Of a stretch of 64,000 nt of DNA, positions 34,706 through 45,162 are shown piece after piece. The position numbers and the translations under genes are program-made. This stretch comes from Alphaproteobacteria bacterium. Lineage in GTDB: Bacteria; Pseudomonadota; Alphaproteobacteria; JANQMY01. Location of the stretch: positions 248,001 through 312,000 of the forward strand of contig JANQPL010000004.1 in NCBI GenBank assembly GCA_028289425.1, in the 5' to 3' direction. The notes below the pieces were generated by a model. That model was not told the DNA's origin. It worked only from the letters and a program-made list of their open reading frames with translations, and searched no databases. Each line of letters opens with the position of its first letter. Position 1 is the first letter of the stretch.

Positions 34706-35080
34706 CTGAGTACGGAAACGAGCCGGACGGCAGATACGGACTTACTGTCAACTATCCTTAGATCTCTCGATGACGACAAGGCCGAGAACATCGTATCCAT
34801 CGGCCTAACCGGAAAAACCTCAATTGCAGATCATATGGTCGTGGCAAGCGGCCGGTCGCAGCGTCATGTGGGCGCAACGGCGGACCATTTGCTGAGGACC
34901 CTGAAAGAAAACGGCTTCGGCACAGCGAAGGTCGAGGGCATGCCAAGTTGCGACTGGGTGCTGATCGATGCGGGCGACGTCATCGTTCATATCTTCCGCC
35001 CCGAAGTCCGCGAATTCTACAACATCGAAAAGATGTGGTCCGCGGATATACCGGTGGAACCTGTCGCCGCGCACGCTTAA
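34706..35080 (+). CDS. rsfS: Ribosomal silencing factor RsfS
   Basis: 124 residues if translation starts at the CTG at 34706, which has AGGAGG (34692-34697) eight bases upstream. The frame is open to a GTG at 34652 (142 residues), but that start lacks a ribosome site. Family motifs: LLSTILRSLDDDKAENIVSI, DHMVVASGRSQRHVGATADHL, CDWVLIDAGDVIVHIFRPEVREFY and NIEKMW. Binds L14 and blocks subunit joining under starvation. rlmH follows at once. Confidence 0.93.
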   Translation: MSTETSRTADTDLLSTILRSLDDDKAENIVSIGLTGKTSIADHMVVASGRSQRHVGATADHLLRTLKENGFGTAKVEGMPSCDWVLIDAGDVIVHIFRPEVREFYNIEKMWSADIPVEPVAAHA

Positions 35081-35086
35081 GCGTGC
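35071..35086. repeat. Perfect 16-bp palindrome at the rsfS/rlmH junction
   Basis: GCACGCTTAAGCGTGC spans the rsfS stop codon (TAA, 35078-35080) and the start of rlmH (GTG at 35083). It may form a hairpin that couples or limits rlmH translation. Confidence 0.5.
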
Positions 35087-35553
35087 GGCTGCACATTGTA
35101 AGCATCGGCCGCTGGTCCGGGGGGCCTGACAAAGTGCTGTACGAGCACTATGCCGATCGAATTGACCGACTGGCACGAAACCTGGCGCTCGGGCCGCTGG
35201 CGCTGAGGGAGGTGGTGCCGAAGAAAACTTCGGACCGGGATGAAGAAGCAACGGCCCTACTAAAGGCGACCCCCCAAAACTCCTTCGTGATCGCCCTCGA
35301 CGAAACCGGTAAAACCCAAAAAAGCAGCGAATTTGCCGATTTTCTCGCTAGCAAACGCGATGACGGCACCAGCGATATGGCTTTCGTTGTCGGCGGTGCA
35401 GAGGGTTTGGGCGCCACGGTCACACAAGGCTGTCAACTCAAGCTCAGTCTTGGTGCCATGACGTGGCCTCACATGTTGGTGCGCGTGATGCTTGCCGAGC
35501 AGGTTTATCGTGCCCTCACCATTCTTGCCGGTCACCCCTACCACAAGGCCTAG
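35083..35553 (+). CDS. rlmH: 23S rRNA (pseudouridine1915-N3)-methyltransferase
   Basis: 156 residues, the family size. Starts at the GTG at 35083, 2 nt after the rsfS stop, giving MRLHIVSIGRW at the N-terminus; no ribosome site is visible, so reinitiation is likely. SPOUT-type knot motifs: FVIALDETGKTQKSSEFA, FVVGGAEGLG and LSLGAMTWPHMLVRVMLAEQ, ending in HPYHKA as usual. Methylates pseudouridine in helix 69 of 23S rRNA. Confidence 0.95.
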   Translation: MRLHIVSIGRWSGGPDKVLYEHYADRIDRLARNLALGPLALREVVPKKTSDRDEEATALLKATPQNSFVIALDETGKTQKSSEFADFLASKRDDGTSDMAFVVGGAEGLGATVTQGCQLKLSLGAMTWPHMLVRVMLAEQVYRALTILAGHPYHKA

Positions 35554-35613
35554 ATCATCATGCGATCAACTGGCCTCCTCTTCGACGATCCAGTTGATCG
35601 CGTAAAGATGATC
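35553..35613. repeat. Long hairpin after rlmH
   Basis: Left arm 35553-35573 (GATCATCATGCGATCAACTGG) pairs with the complement of 35590-35613 over about 20 bp with a small bulge. It could terminate rlmH or be a dispersed repeat. Confidence 0.6.
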
Positions 35614-35628
35614 TACATCTATGAAAAA

Positions 35629-35685
35629 GAGCAACTTTGTGCGCTCAAACCAACCCCCGTGGGTCGGTTTGAGCGTAGGTTGCTC
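35629..35685. repeat. Nested hairpin in the gpmI leader
   Basis: Inner stem CGCTCAAACC/GGTTTGAGCG (35642-35675), extended inward by ACCC/GGGT, and an outer stem GAGCAAC/GTTGCTC. It lies about 120 nt upstream of gpmI, between two structured elements and without a convincing gene; a small open frame at 35560-35817 reads through both hairpins and is not believed. Confidence 0.55.
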
Positions 35686-35806
35686 CGGCGCGGTATGGTG
35701 GACGTTGCCTTAACCTTGAAAAAGCCCTTATTAGGATACATAGATCCCTATAACCGGCCCAAAAAGCCAACCCGCAAAGACAACCACTGTTCGGAAATCA
35801 ACTTGA

Positions 35807-37384
35807 ATGGCTGCTAACCCAAAACCTGTCGTGTTGTGCATCCTTGATGGGTGGGGATGGCGCGAGGATAGCGAAGACAACGCCATCGCACTGGCGCGGA
35901 CCCCCAATTACGACCGGCTGGTGTCCACCTCGCCCTTATCGCAACTCGCCACATCGGGGCTTGCCGTAGGTCTGCCCGACGGCCAAATGGGTAATTCCGA
36001 AGTCGGGCATATGAATATAGGGTCCGGCCGGGTCGTGTTGCAGGACTTGCCGCGTATCGACGACGCCATCAGTCAGGGATCGTTGAAGGACAATCCGGAG
36101 CTGGCCTCGTTGGTAGACGATGTGAAGGGCAAGGATGGCGCCGTCCATATGATCGGCCTGCTGTCGCCCGGCGGTGTCCACTCCCACCAGGATCACATGG
36201 TCGCCCTGGCAGGGCTTATCGGCAGGTCGGGTATCGCGGTCCATATCCATGCTTTATTGGACGGACGCGATACGCCGCCGAAAAGCGCCGTTGAATTTGT
36301 TGAGAAGTTCGAAGCAGACATTGCCTCGATTCCCAATGCAGCAATTGCGACCCTGGGCGGCCGCTTCTATGGCATGGACCGGGATAAAAGATGGGAACGC
36401 ATCGAAAAGGCCTATGACGCCGTCGTCGCCGGTAAAGGCAAGATGTTTACGTCGGCTGCCTCGGCCATCGCGCAGGCTTATGAAGACGGCGAGAGTGATG
36501 AATTCGTCACACCTCATGTGGCCGAACACTATGGGGGCATGAAGGATGGCGACGGCCTGCTGATGGCGAACTTCCGGGCCGACCGGGCGCGCCAAATTCT
36601 GAAGGCCCTGCTGGATCCACATTTTGACGGGTTCAAGCGAACAAGACTTGTCGACTTTTCCGCGGCCAAAGGCATGGTCAGCTATTCAGATGAGCTGAGC
36701 GAGTTCATGCAGCCTTTGTTTCCGCCTATCGACTTGGTGGACACTTTGGGCGAAGTAATTGCGAAAGCAGGGCTTCGACAGCTTCGCATATCGGAAACCG
36801 AAAAATATGCGCACGTCACATTCTTCTTGAACGGCGGCCGCGAGACGGTGTTCGAAAACGAGGATCGAATCCTCATCCCCAGCCCAAAGGTGGAGACCTA
36901 CGACCTCCAGCCGCAAATGTCCGCCTACGAAGTAACTGGTGAACTCGAAAAAGCGATCGGGTCCGGAAAGTTCGAGCTGATTGTCGTCAATTATGCCAAC
37001 CCGGACATGGTCGGCCATACCGGCAACTTCAACGCGGCCATCGAAGCGGTAGAGACCGTTGATGCATGCCTTGGCCGCTTGTCGGCAGCGGTCACCACCG
37101 CAGGCGGCGTCCTTCTCATCTGCGCCGATCATGGCAATGTTGAGCTCATGCGCGATCCCAAAAGCGGCGAACCACATACGGCGCACACAAATGGTCCAGT
37201 CCCGTTTATCTGCGTCGGCGAGCCCGCTGCCGCAAATTGGACACTCAACAATGGTAGGCTGTGCGATATAGCGCCGACCATTCTGGCGCTGCTTCAGATC
37301 GAGCAGCCTTCGGAAATGACCGGCACTTCATTGCTTAGCGCGGCAGGTGGAAAAAGCAAACCACATGAACGCATCTCGGCCTAG
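35807..37384 (+). CDS. gpmI: 2,3-bisphosphoglycerate-independent phosphoglycerate mutase
   Basis: 525 residues. LCILDGWGWREDSEDNAIAL, the catalytic-serine motif GNSEVGHMNIGSGRVV, HVHSHQDHM-type metal residues (GGVHSHQDHMVAL), LLDGRDTPP, and C-terminal ADHGNVELM with THTNGP-like AHTNGPVPFI define the manganese-dependent alkaline-phosphatase-fold enzyme. Glycolytic 3-PG/2-PG interconversion. Head of a run gpmI-envC-ctpA-yibQ-rppH; a repeat sequence begins 2 nt after its stop. Confidence 0.96.
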   Translation: MAANPKPVVLCILDGWGWREDSEDNAIALARTPNYDRLVSTSPLSQLATSGLAVGLPDGQMGNSEVGHMNIGSGRVVLQDLPRIDDAISQGSLKDNPELASLVDDVKGKDGAVHMIGLLSPGGVHSHQDHMVALAGLIGRSGIAVHIHALLDGRDTPPKSAVEFVEKFEADIASIPNAAIATLGGRFYGMDRDKRWERIEKAYDAVVAGKGKMFTSAASAIAQAYEDGESDEFVTPHVAEHYGGMKDGDGLLMANFRADRARQILKALLDPHFDGFKRTRLVDFSAAKGMVSYSDELSEFMQPLFPPIDLVDTLGEVIAKAGLRQLRISETEKYAHVTFFLNGGRETVFENEDRILIPSPKVETYDLQPQMSAYEVTGELEKAIGSGKFELIVVNYANPDMVGHTGNFNAAIEAVETVDACLGRLSAAVTTAGGVLLICADHGNVELMRDPKSGEPHTAHTNGPVPFICVGEPAAANWTLNNGRLCDIAPTILALLQIEQPSEMTGTSLLSAAGGKSKPHERISA

Positions 37385-37385
37385 A

Positions 37386-37429
37386 GCGTTTCCAGGTGAA
37401 GTGATAACAGGTTCACCTTCCGGAAACGC
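37386..37429. repeat. Inverted repeat of alphaproteobacterial dispersed type
   Basis: GCGTTTCCAGGTGAA pairs with TTCACCTTCCGGAAACGC apart from a short bulge. Very similar GCGTTTTCCGG..-type palindromes are scattered in intergenic regions of related genomes. First of a tandem pair. Confidence 0.7.
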
Positions 37430-37440
37430 GCCAAAACAAT

Positions 37441-37489
37441 GGCCTAGAGCACTTCTGCGTTTCAATCTGATGCAGAAGTGCTCTAGGCC
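37441..37489. repeat. 18-bp perfect hairpin containing the envC start codon
   Basis: Left arm 37441-37458 (GGCCTAGAGCACTTCTGC) is the exact complement of 37472-37489; the 13-nt loop is 37459-37471. The ATG at 37470-37472 straddles the loop and stem, and the right arm codes for the first residues of the EnvC-like protein. Confidence 0.9.
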
Positions 37490-38771
37490 GAGCCATCGCT
37501 CTCCGCTTCGTGCTGCGGCCGCGGCACTCATTGCGCTTGCCCTGGTGCCGTCGATAGCGCATGGCGAAAGCCGACCCGATGAGACCGATCTGAAATCGCT
37601 CGAAGGCGAGCTACAGGAGCTGCGCTTAAGAAAACAGAAATTGGAACAAGAGGCGCTGGAGCTCCAGCGGGAAGAAGAAGAACTCCAGAAGAAGCTGGTC
37701 GGCGCGGCGGCATCGGTGCAAGACGCCGAGACCGATTTGTCCGCCATCGAAAGCCAGATCATCGGACTGCTTGTCCAACAAAACGCCATCGTACGCCGGC
37801 TGTTCGATCAAGAAGAAGCCTTGGGCGACCTGTTGGCCGCGTTAGAGGCGCTGGAAATAAACCGGCCGCCGGCGCTTGCCATCGAACCGGACGATGCCGT
37901 CAAAGCGGCGCGCACTGCGATGCTGTTGTCGTCCCTCATCCCGGAGTTGCAGGCGGAAGCCCAGAAGCTGAGTGACGACCTGGAAAACCTGGCGTCAATC
38001 AGAACGGACATAGAGCGCCAAAAAGAAGCGCAACAAAACGCAACCGAACAGCTGGATGCGGAACGTGTCTCGCTGGAAGCGTTGCTTGCCGAATTGGGGG
38101 ACAAACGGAAGTCCAAGGCCGAAGAGGCCAAAGCAGAACAAAAGCAAATTGCTGCGCTGGCAGCGGAAGCACGAGATTTGCGCCAATTACTCCAAGAACT
38201 AAGCCGGCGAAACGCGGGATCCGTTCCCCGAATCAAGCCGGAACGCGTGCCTGAGGACCCCCCCGGCACCGATTCAAAGACCGTTTCCGCTGCCAAAGTG
38301 GCCTTGCCACCGCTGCAAGGCGCCTTTGCAAACGCCACTGTCCGACGATTCGCAAGCGCCAAGGGCTCCCTAAAACAGCCTGTATCCGGTTTTTTGCAGG
38401 AATCGTTCGGGGAATCTGCCGACAGCGGTGCGCCCTCGAAGGGTATCCGCTACGCCACCCGCGCTAAAGCACAGGTTGTTGCACCCTTTGACGGTACAAT
38501 CGTATTTGCGGGGCCCTTCTTAGGGTATGGGCAGCTTTTAATCATAGAAGCAGGCGACGGATATCATATACTATTGGCTGGAATGGATAGGATTGATGGG
38601 GTTGTCGGTCAGCATCTCTTAGCGGGGGAACCGGTCGGTGTGATGGGTTCTGATGGGGTGGACGGCGCTGACGACGACGCATTAAGTTTGTATGTCGAGT
38701 TCCGGAAAGACGGGGAGCCCTTTAACCCCGTTCCCTGGATGGCGGCGCGTGAAGGGAAGGCAAAAGGTTAA
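37470..38771 (+). CDS. EnvC-like murein hydrolase activator
   Basis: 433 residues from the ATG at 37470, the last in-frame start before the signal peptide (RAAAAALIALALVPSIAHG). Residues about 40-260 are coiled coil (DLKSLEGELQELRLRKQKLE and similar). The C-terminal LytM/M23-fold domain (VVAPFDGTIVFAGPFLGYGQ, LLIIEAGDGYHILLAGMDRI, LLAGEPVGVMG) lacks the full zinc-binding set (HxxxD/HxH), so it is an activator of amidases rather than a peptidase. Septal wall splitting. No ribosome site seen; see the hairpin. ctpA starts at the next base after its stop. Confidence 0.86.
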   Translation: MQKCSRPSHRSPLRAAAAALIALALVPSIAHGESRPDETDLKSLEGELQELRLRKQKLEQEALELQREEEELQKKLVGAAASVQDAETDLSAIESQIIGLLVQQNAIVRRLFDQEEALGDLLAALEALEINRPPALAIEPDDAVKAARTAMLLSSLIPELQAEAQKLSDDLENLASIRTDIERQKEAQQNATEQLDAERVSLEALLAELGDKRKSKAEEAKAEQKQIAALAAEARDLRQLLQELSRRNAGSVPRIKPERVPEDPPGTDSKTVSAAKVALPPLQGAFANATVRRFASAKGSLKQPVSGFLQESFGESADSGAPSKGIRYATRAKAQVVAPFDGTIVFAGPFLGYGQLLIIEAGDGYHILLAGMDRIDGVVGQHLLAGEPVGVMGSDGVDGADDDALSLYVEFRKDGEPFNPVPWMAAREGKAKG

Positions 38772-40064
38772 ATGAATAAAATGTTCGTCGCCGGCGCAAC
38801 AGCCGGCGCCTTGTCAGCGTTTATTGCCGGCGCAGCCCTCCTTGCGCTTCCAATGGCAGCGGAAAGCGCGAGTTCGGAAACTTACCGGCAGCTCAACCTG
38901 TTCGGCGATGTGTTCGAACGCGTGCGTGCCGACTATGTGGAGCCTGTCGAAGACAGCGAACTGATCGATTCGGCCATAAACGGCATGTTGTCGTCGCTGG
39001 ACCCTCATTCGAGCTATTTGAACGCCAAAAATTATCGCGACATGCAGGTGCAAACGCGGGGCGAGTTTGGCGGCCTGGGCATTGAAGTCACCATGGAAGA
39101 AGGGCTCGTCAAAGTCGTTGCGCCCATCGACGATACGCCCGCATCCCAGGCGGGTGTCCAATCTGGCGACCTGATCACCCATTTGGACAATGAGCCCATT
39201 TTGGGCCTCACGCTCAACGAAGCGGTCGACCGCATGCGCGGACCCGTGGGCACGACCATTATTCTCACCGTTCAACGGAAGAATGTGGAGAAGCCGTTCA
39301 AGATCTCCATCACGCGAGACATCATTCGTATTCGCTCCGTACGCTTCCGCAATGAAGGCAATGTGGGGTATGTGCGCGTTACTACGTTTAACGAGCAGAC
39401 AGACAGTGGCCTCGGCAAAGCCGTCTCCTCGCTAAAACGCCAACTTGGTGATGATCTCTCCGGCTGGGTCGTGGATCTGCGGAACAATCCGGGCGGTCTT
39501 CTCGATCAGGCAATCGCCGTGTCGGACGCCTTCTTGGAAAAAGGTGAGATTGTTTCAACGCGCGGTCGCCACAAGCAGGATACCCAGCGTTACAACGCCC
39601 GGTCCGGCGACATCACCGACGGTAAGCCCATAATCGTTCTGTTGAACGGCGGCTCGGCTTCCGCGTCCGAGATTGTTGCAGGGGCGCTTCAGGATCATCG
39701 TCGCGCTGTTGTCTTGGGCACCCGTTCTTTCGGTAAGGGCAGTGTTCAGACGATCATCCCCATCGGCGGCGGCGTGCAGGGGGCAATCCGGTTGACCACC
39801 GCACGGTATTACACGCCCTCGGGACGGTCGATCCAGGCGAAAGGCATCGACCCGGATATTGAAGTGCGTCAGCCGGCGGATCCGGATCAGGATTTCACGA
39901 TCCAAAGTGAGGCGGACCTTCCAGGCCATCTGGTCGGAGAGGAAGAGGAAAAGACGGAGCTGCAAGCGGGACCGATCGGCGAGGGGGCCGAGGATGTGCA
40001 GCTTTCTTATGCGCTTGAACTATTACGCGGAATTGCGACTGCCAGCGATAAATTGCCGAATTAA
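38772..40064 (+). CDS. ctpA: S41 family carboxyl-terminal processing protease
   Basis: 430 residues. N-terminal signal/anchor, a PDZ domain (GLGIEVTMEEGLVKVVAP, DTPASQAGVQSGDLITHL, AVDRMRGPVGT) and the S41 domain with catalytic Ser in GGSASASEIVAGALQ and Lys in RSFGKGSVQTI. Periplasmic; trims envelope proteins. ATG directly follows the envC TAA, so the two are translated from one transcript. Confidence 0.95.
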   Translation: MNKMFVAGATAGALSAFIAGAALLALPMAAESASSETYRQLNLFGDVFERVRADYVEPVEDSELIDSAINGMLSSLDPHSSYLNAKNYRDMQVQTRGEFGGLGIEVTMEEGLVKVVAPIDDTPASQAGVQSGDLITHLDNEPILGLTLNEAVDRMRGPVGTTIILTVQRKNVEKPFKISITRDIIRIRSVRFRNEGNVGYVRVTTFNEQTDSGLGKAVSSLKRQLGDDLSGWVVDLRNNPGGLLDQAIAVSDAFLEKGEIVSTRGRHKQDTQRYNARSGDITDGKPIIVLLNGGSASASEIVAGALQDHRRAVVLGTRSFGKGSVQTIIPIGGGVQGAIRLTTARYYTPSGRSIQAKGIDPDIEVRQPADPDQDFTIQSEADLPGHLVGEEEEKTELQAGPIGEGAEDVQLSYALELLRGIATASDKLPN

Positions 40065-40210
40065 CCAAAAAGAGTGAGTTTCGTGTCATTTTCTCAGCAT
40101 TGGATTAACCTCGTTTTGGTGTGATCTGCCGCTGAGCAGTGCGAGAGTCTGGTGGTGTGTCACGCTGGTCGCTCGGGCGAGGGGTATTCGGCAAACGAAG
40201 AACCGGTGAC

Positions 40211-41365
40211 ATGGCTGACCGCGGCGCAAACACGGACTTTGACGACGGCTCGGGTGTAGCAGCACCCCGTTGGCGCGCGCCGCTGGTGATCGCCTGGTCG
40301 GCGTTCTTGACCATTGTCATTCTCATAACTGTATTGCTGTGGTTCTTTGGGAACCCCAACGGCGCCCGCCAAATCGTGCTGGTCGCGTTGGACGGGGCCG
40401 GAAATCTGGCTGGCGCGGAAGATCCGTCCGCCGCATCGGAAGACCCCGCGCCCTTAAATGCTGAAGACGCAGCCCAAGCCGTGCCGGCGGCGGGTGATGG
40501 GATTACGGCCGAAGAGGCAGAAGGCGCCCTGGCACCTGACCGGGTGATGATCGACGAAACCACCGGTGCATTGCCGAAAGTGCCGGACCCCGAACTTATT
40601 CGTCAGGGCAAGTACGGGCCGCTGCCGCAAGTGGGGTCCGACGGCAGGCGCCCGTCCGTCGCCTATGCACGGCCCTTTGAAAACGCCAAAGGAAGACCCA
40701 AGATCGCGCTGATGATCGGCGGCATGGGATTGAGTAGAACCGCGACGGAATTGGCGATCCGCGAATTGCCACCGGAAATCACCCTTTCCTTCGCGCCGTA
40801 TCCGGACGATTTGCAGCTCCACGTCAACCAGGCCCGCGCGGCCGGGCATGAAATCATGCTGCAGCTGCCCATGGAGCCGTTCGATTATCCGCAGAACGAT
40901 CCGGGCCACCACACGCTACTGACGTCTCAGCCCATGCGCAAGAATCTGGACGATTTGGATTGGCTGCTGAGCCGCGTGACGGGCTATGCGGGCGTCTCCA
41001 ACTATCTGGGGGCCAAGTTCACCTCTTCGAAGGAATCGCTCAAGCCGGTCGTCGAGACAATCGAAAAGTACGGACTTTTTTATGTGGATGACGGGTCGTC
41101 CCAACGCAGCGTCACGGCAGATGTGATCCGCGAGCTGGATCTGGGGTTTGCATTGGCGGACCGCGCCATCGATGCGCGGCCCTCGCGCACCGGCATCGAG
41201 CTCAAACTTCTGGAGCTGGAGGAAGTGGCGCGAGCCAATGGGTCGGCGCTGGGTGTGGGCGCGCTGCCTTATCCGGTGACCATAAACACGGTGCGGGATT
41301 GGGCCAAGACCTTGGAAGAAAAGGGCTTGGTGCTCGCGCCCGTCTCCGCCATTATCGACGACTAA
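40211..41365 (+). CDS. Divergent polysaccharide deacetylase family protein (YibQ-like)
   Basis: 384 residues from the ATG at 40211; an in-frame start at 40139 is possible. A membrane anchor (VIAWSAFLTIVILITVLLWFF) is followed by a Pro/Ala/Asp/Glu-rich linker (about 70-120) and a NodB-like beta/alpha barrel: IALMIGGMGLSRTAT, EITLSFAPYPDD, AGHEIMLQLPMEPFDYPQND, FYVDDGSS and GVGALPYPVT. Family members accompany EnvC and CtpA in many proteobacteria and probably act on the cell wall; some catalytic residues are altered from true deacetylases. Confidence 0.85.
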   Translation: MADRGANTDFDDGSGVAAPRWRAPLVIAWSAFLTIVILITVLLWFFGNPNGARQIVLVALDGAGNLAGAEDPSAASEDPAPLNAEDAAQAVPAAGDGITAEEAEGALAPDRVMIDETTGALPKVPDPELIRQGKYGPLPQVGSDGRRPSVAYARPFENAKGRPKIALMIGGMGLSRTATELAIRELPPEITLSFAPYPDDLQLHVNQARAAGHEIMLQLPMEPFDYPQNDPGHHTLLTSQPMRKNLDDLDWLLSRVTGYAGVSNYLGAKFTSSKESLKPVVETIEKYGLFYVDDGSSQRSVTADVIRELDLGFALADRAIDARPSRTGIELKLLELEEVARANGSALGVGALPYPVTINTVRDWAKTLEEKGLVLAPVSAIIDD

Positions 41366-41388
41366 TCGACATTTGAGTGGAGTTTCCG

Positions 41389-41862
41389 GTGGTCGATCTG
41401 CCATACCGGCCATGCGTTGGGATCATGCTTCTCAACGCGGACAACAAGATCTTCATTGCACGGAGAAGAGACCAATCTGTGGAAGCGTGGCAGATGCCGC
41501 AAGGCGGCATCGACAGAGGCGAAGCGGCGCGGGAGGCGGCGTTTCGTGAGCTGCGCGAGGAAACCAGCGTCAAATCCGTCGACCTGATCGAAGAGGCCGA
41601 TCGCTGGTTCACCTATGATCTGCCGGAGCATCTCATCGGCGTCGCGCTGAAGGGCAAATTTCGTGGCCAAAAGCAACGCTGGTTCGCCATGCGGCTTACG
41701 GGCGGCGAAAGCGAAATTAATCTTGATACGGAACATCCTGAGTTCGGTGCCTGGCAATGGGCAACACGCGCCCAGGTCATCGACCTGATCGTCCCCTTCA
41801 AAAAGCCCCTTTATGAAGAGGTGACCGCCGCCTTCTCACACCTTTTGGGCGACGGCGGTTAG
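41389..41862 (+). CDS. rppH: RNA pyrophosphohydrolase
   Basis: 157 residues from the GTG at 41389 (GGAG six bases upstream), giving MVDLPYRPCVGIML, the usual family N-terminus; an earlier GTG at 41377 is less likely. Complete Nudix box: GGIDRGEAAREAAFRELREE. WFTYDLPEHL and YKGQKQRWF-like FRGQKQRWFAMRL are RppH traits. Removes pyrophosphate from mRNA 5' ends. Last gene of the run from gpmI; overlaps the convergent ferritin-like gene by 4 nt. Confidence 0.93.
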   Translation: MVDLPYRPCVGIMLLNADNKIFIARRRDQSVEAWQMPQGGIDRGEAAREAAFRELREETSVKSVDLIEEADRWFTYDLPEHLIGVALKGKFRGQKQRWFAMRLTGGESEINLDTEHPEFGAWQWATRAQVIDLIVPFKKPLYEEVTAAFSHLLGDGG

Positions 41863-42686
41863 TCCGCCACCCAGGCGAGACTGCGCACCCGTTTCCGGAA
41901 CAGAAAATAGGTGATCCTGGAAACCATCCGTATCAGGAAGGATTGGGGGTTCATGCCCACCGCCTTGGCGGTCATGGAAACGAGCCGGTTGATGTGCGGC
42001 GGCCGGTAAAGCCCCTTGGCGTAGTATTCGTATGAGCCGCCATAGAATTTCTGATCGAATTCAGCGGCCCCGGGCGCCGTATTCGCGCAGTAATAGGCAA
42101 AGCCCATCTCGTCATCGTCATCGGCTTCGCGGATGCGGCCAAGGGCCACCGTCAGGCGCTCCCGGAACGAGGCCTGTTGCGGCCCCTCGATGCGATTGAA
42201 GTGGTCCCAGAACAGCTTGTAGTGGCGCATCTCGTCGCCGGCGATAAAGCCCGCCACCTGCTTTAAGACCGGTTCGTCGGTCGCATCTTTCACGGCGCTA
42301 TAAAACGATGTGGTGCCGCTTTCCACGATGCACCGCGCCACCAGCTCCGCGGCGCGGGAGCCGCGAACGGACTGATCCGTATCCAGCGGCAAGGAATACC
42401 CCTCCGTGAACCGGCGGAAGGCTTCGTCGAAATCGAAATCGGGATCGGCCAAAGCGACCCAGCGGCCAAGAGCACGGCCATGCTGCTGTTCTTCAAGCCC
42501 CCATTTATCGGCGGCTTGTTGCATCAACGCGTCGTCGTGAAACACATTCTTGAGGTAGGTGACATAGTCGGGCGCGTTGAGTTCGATCATGGCCGACGCC
42601 TTGATCACGCGCAGCAGGTGGGGGTCCACCTTGGAGGGATCAAACGCCCCCCAATCGACATCATCCAATGTCCAACCGGGCTTCAT
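41859..42686 (-). CDS. Ferritin-like di-iron protein, unknown function
   Basis: 275 residues. Carboxylate ligands of a ferritin-like four-helix bundle can be traced: MIELNAPDY (Glu), LEEQQHGRAL (ExxH), IVESGTTSFY (Glu) and GDEMRHYKLFWDHF (DExxH). After the bundle is a further region with NRLVSMTAKAVGMNPQSFLI and a basic end. No signal peptide. The protein could be a di-iron oxidase or a hydroxylase; the reaction is unknown. Upstream of its ATG is a 110-nt gap to atpC. Confidence 0.75.
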   Translation of the reverse strand: MKPGWTLDDVDWGAFDPSKVDPHLLRVIKASAMIELNAPDYVTYLKNVFHDDALMQQAADKWGLEEQQHGRALGRWVALADPDFDFDEAFRRFTEGYSLPLDTDQSVRGSRAAELVARCIVESGTTSFYSAVKDATDEPVLKQVAGFIAGDEMRHYKLFWDHFNRIEGPQQASFRERLTVALGRIREADDDDEMGFAYYCANTAPGAAEFDQKFYGGSYEYYAKGLYRPPHINRLVSMTAKAVGMNPQSFLIRMVSRITYFLFRKRVRSLAWVAD

Positions 42687-42768
42687 GCGGTGCCTTTCAG
42701 CCGAGCCAACTCCCCACCCCTCTCGGGAGCCTGGTTATAGTGAAAAACTGCCCCACTTGCCAAGTGAT

Positions 42769-42782
42769 CGGCCACGTGGCCG
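42769..42782. repeat. Palindrome downstream of atpC
   Basis: CGGCCACGTGGCCG, perfect 14-bp palindrome, 16 nt after the atpC stop on the minus strand. No T-run follows, so terminator function is uncertain. Confidence 0.35.
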
Positions 42783-42797
42783 GTTGATCGAAAAAGC

Positions 42798-43196
42798 CTA
42801 TAAGCTTTCGCGTATTTGGCGCAGGTGATCCAGCGTCAGCTGCGCCGCATCCCGCGTTTGGTCGTCCTTGGCATCGGCAACGTCTTCTTCCGCGTCTTGG
42901 ATGCTTTGGTCGAGCTTGGCCACGTCCAATTCGGCCAGCGGGATGGCCTCTTCGGCCAATACGGTGAGCCCCTGGGGGGTCACTTCGGCAAAACCGCCCC
43001 GGACGAATATTCTAGAACTGCCTTCTGCGCCGCCGGTCACTTCCAAAACCCCCGGCTTCAAGGTGGACATGACCGGCGCATGAGCCGGCAGCACGCCGAA
43101 ATCCCCTTCGGAGCCCGGCACCAGCACCATGTCCACTTCTTCGGACATGAGCAGCCGGTCGGGAGACACCAGATCGAAGTTGAGCTTTTCCGCCAT
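42798..43196 (-). CDS. atpC: ATP synthase epsilon subunit
   Basis: 132 residues. N-terminal beta-sandwich FDLVSPDRLLMSEEVDMVLVPG with GDFGVLPAHAPVMSTLKPG and GGFAEVTPQGLTVLAEEA, then the C-terminal helical hairpin. Rotor-stalk regulatory subunit of F1. Last gene of the atpHAGDC operon on the minus strand, 20 nt after atpD. Confidence 0.96.
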   Translation of the reverse strand: MAEKLNFDLVSPDRLLMSEEVDMVLVPGSEGDFGVLPAHAPVMSTLKPGVLEVTGGAEGSSRIFVRGGFAEVTPQGLTVLAEEAIPLAELDVAKLDQSIQDAEEDVADAKDDQTRDAAQLTLDHLRQIRESL

Positions 43197-43216
43197 GAGG
43201 GCTTCCTATCCGCCGA

Positions 43217-45162
<1,946 letters not shown>

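Noticed and set aside
35560-35817. An 85-codon frame upstream of gpmI
   Set aside because: It reads through two strong hairpins and overlaps the start of gpmI; no ribosome site or family.
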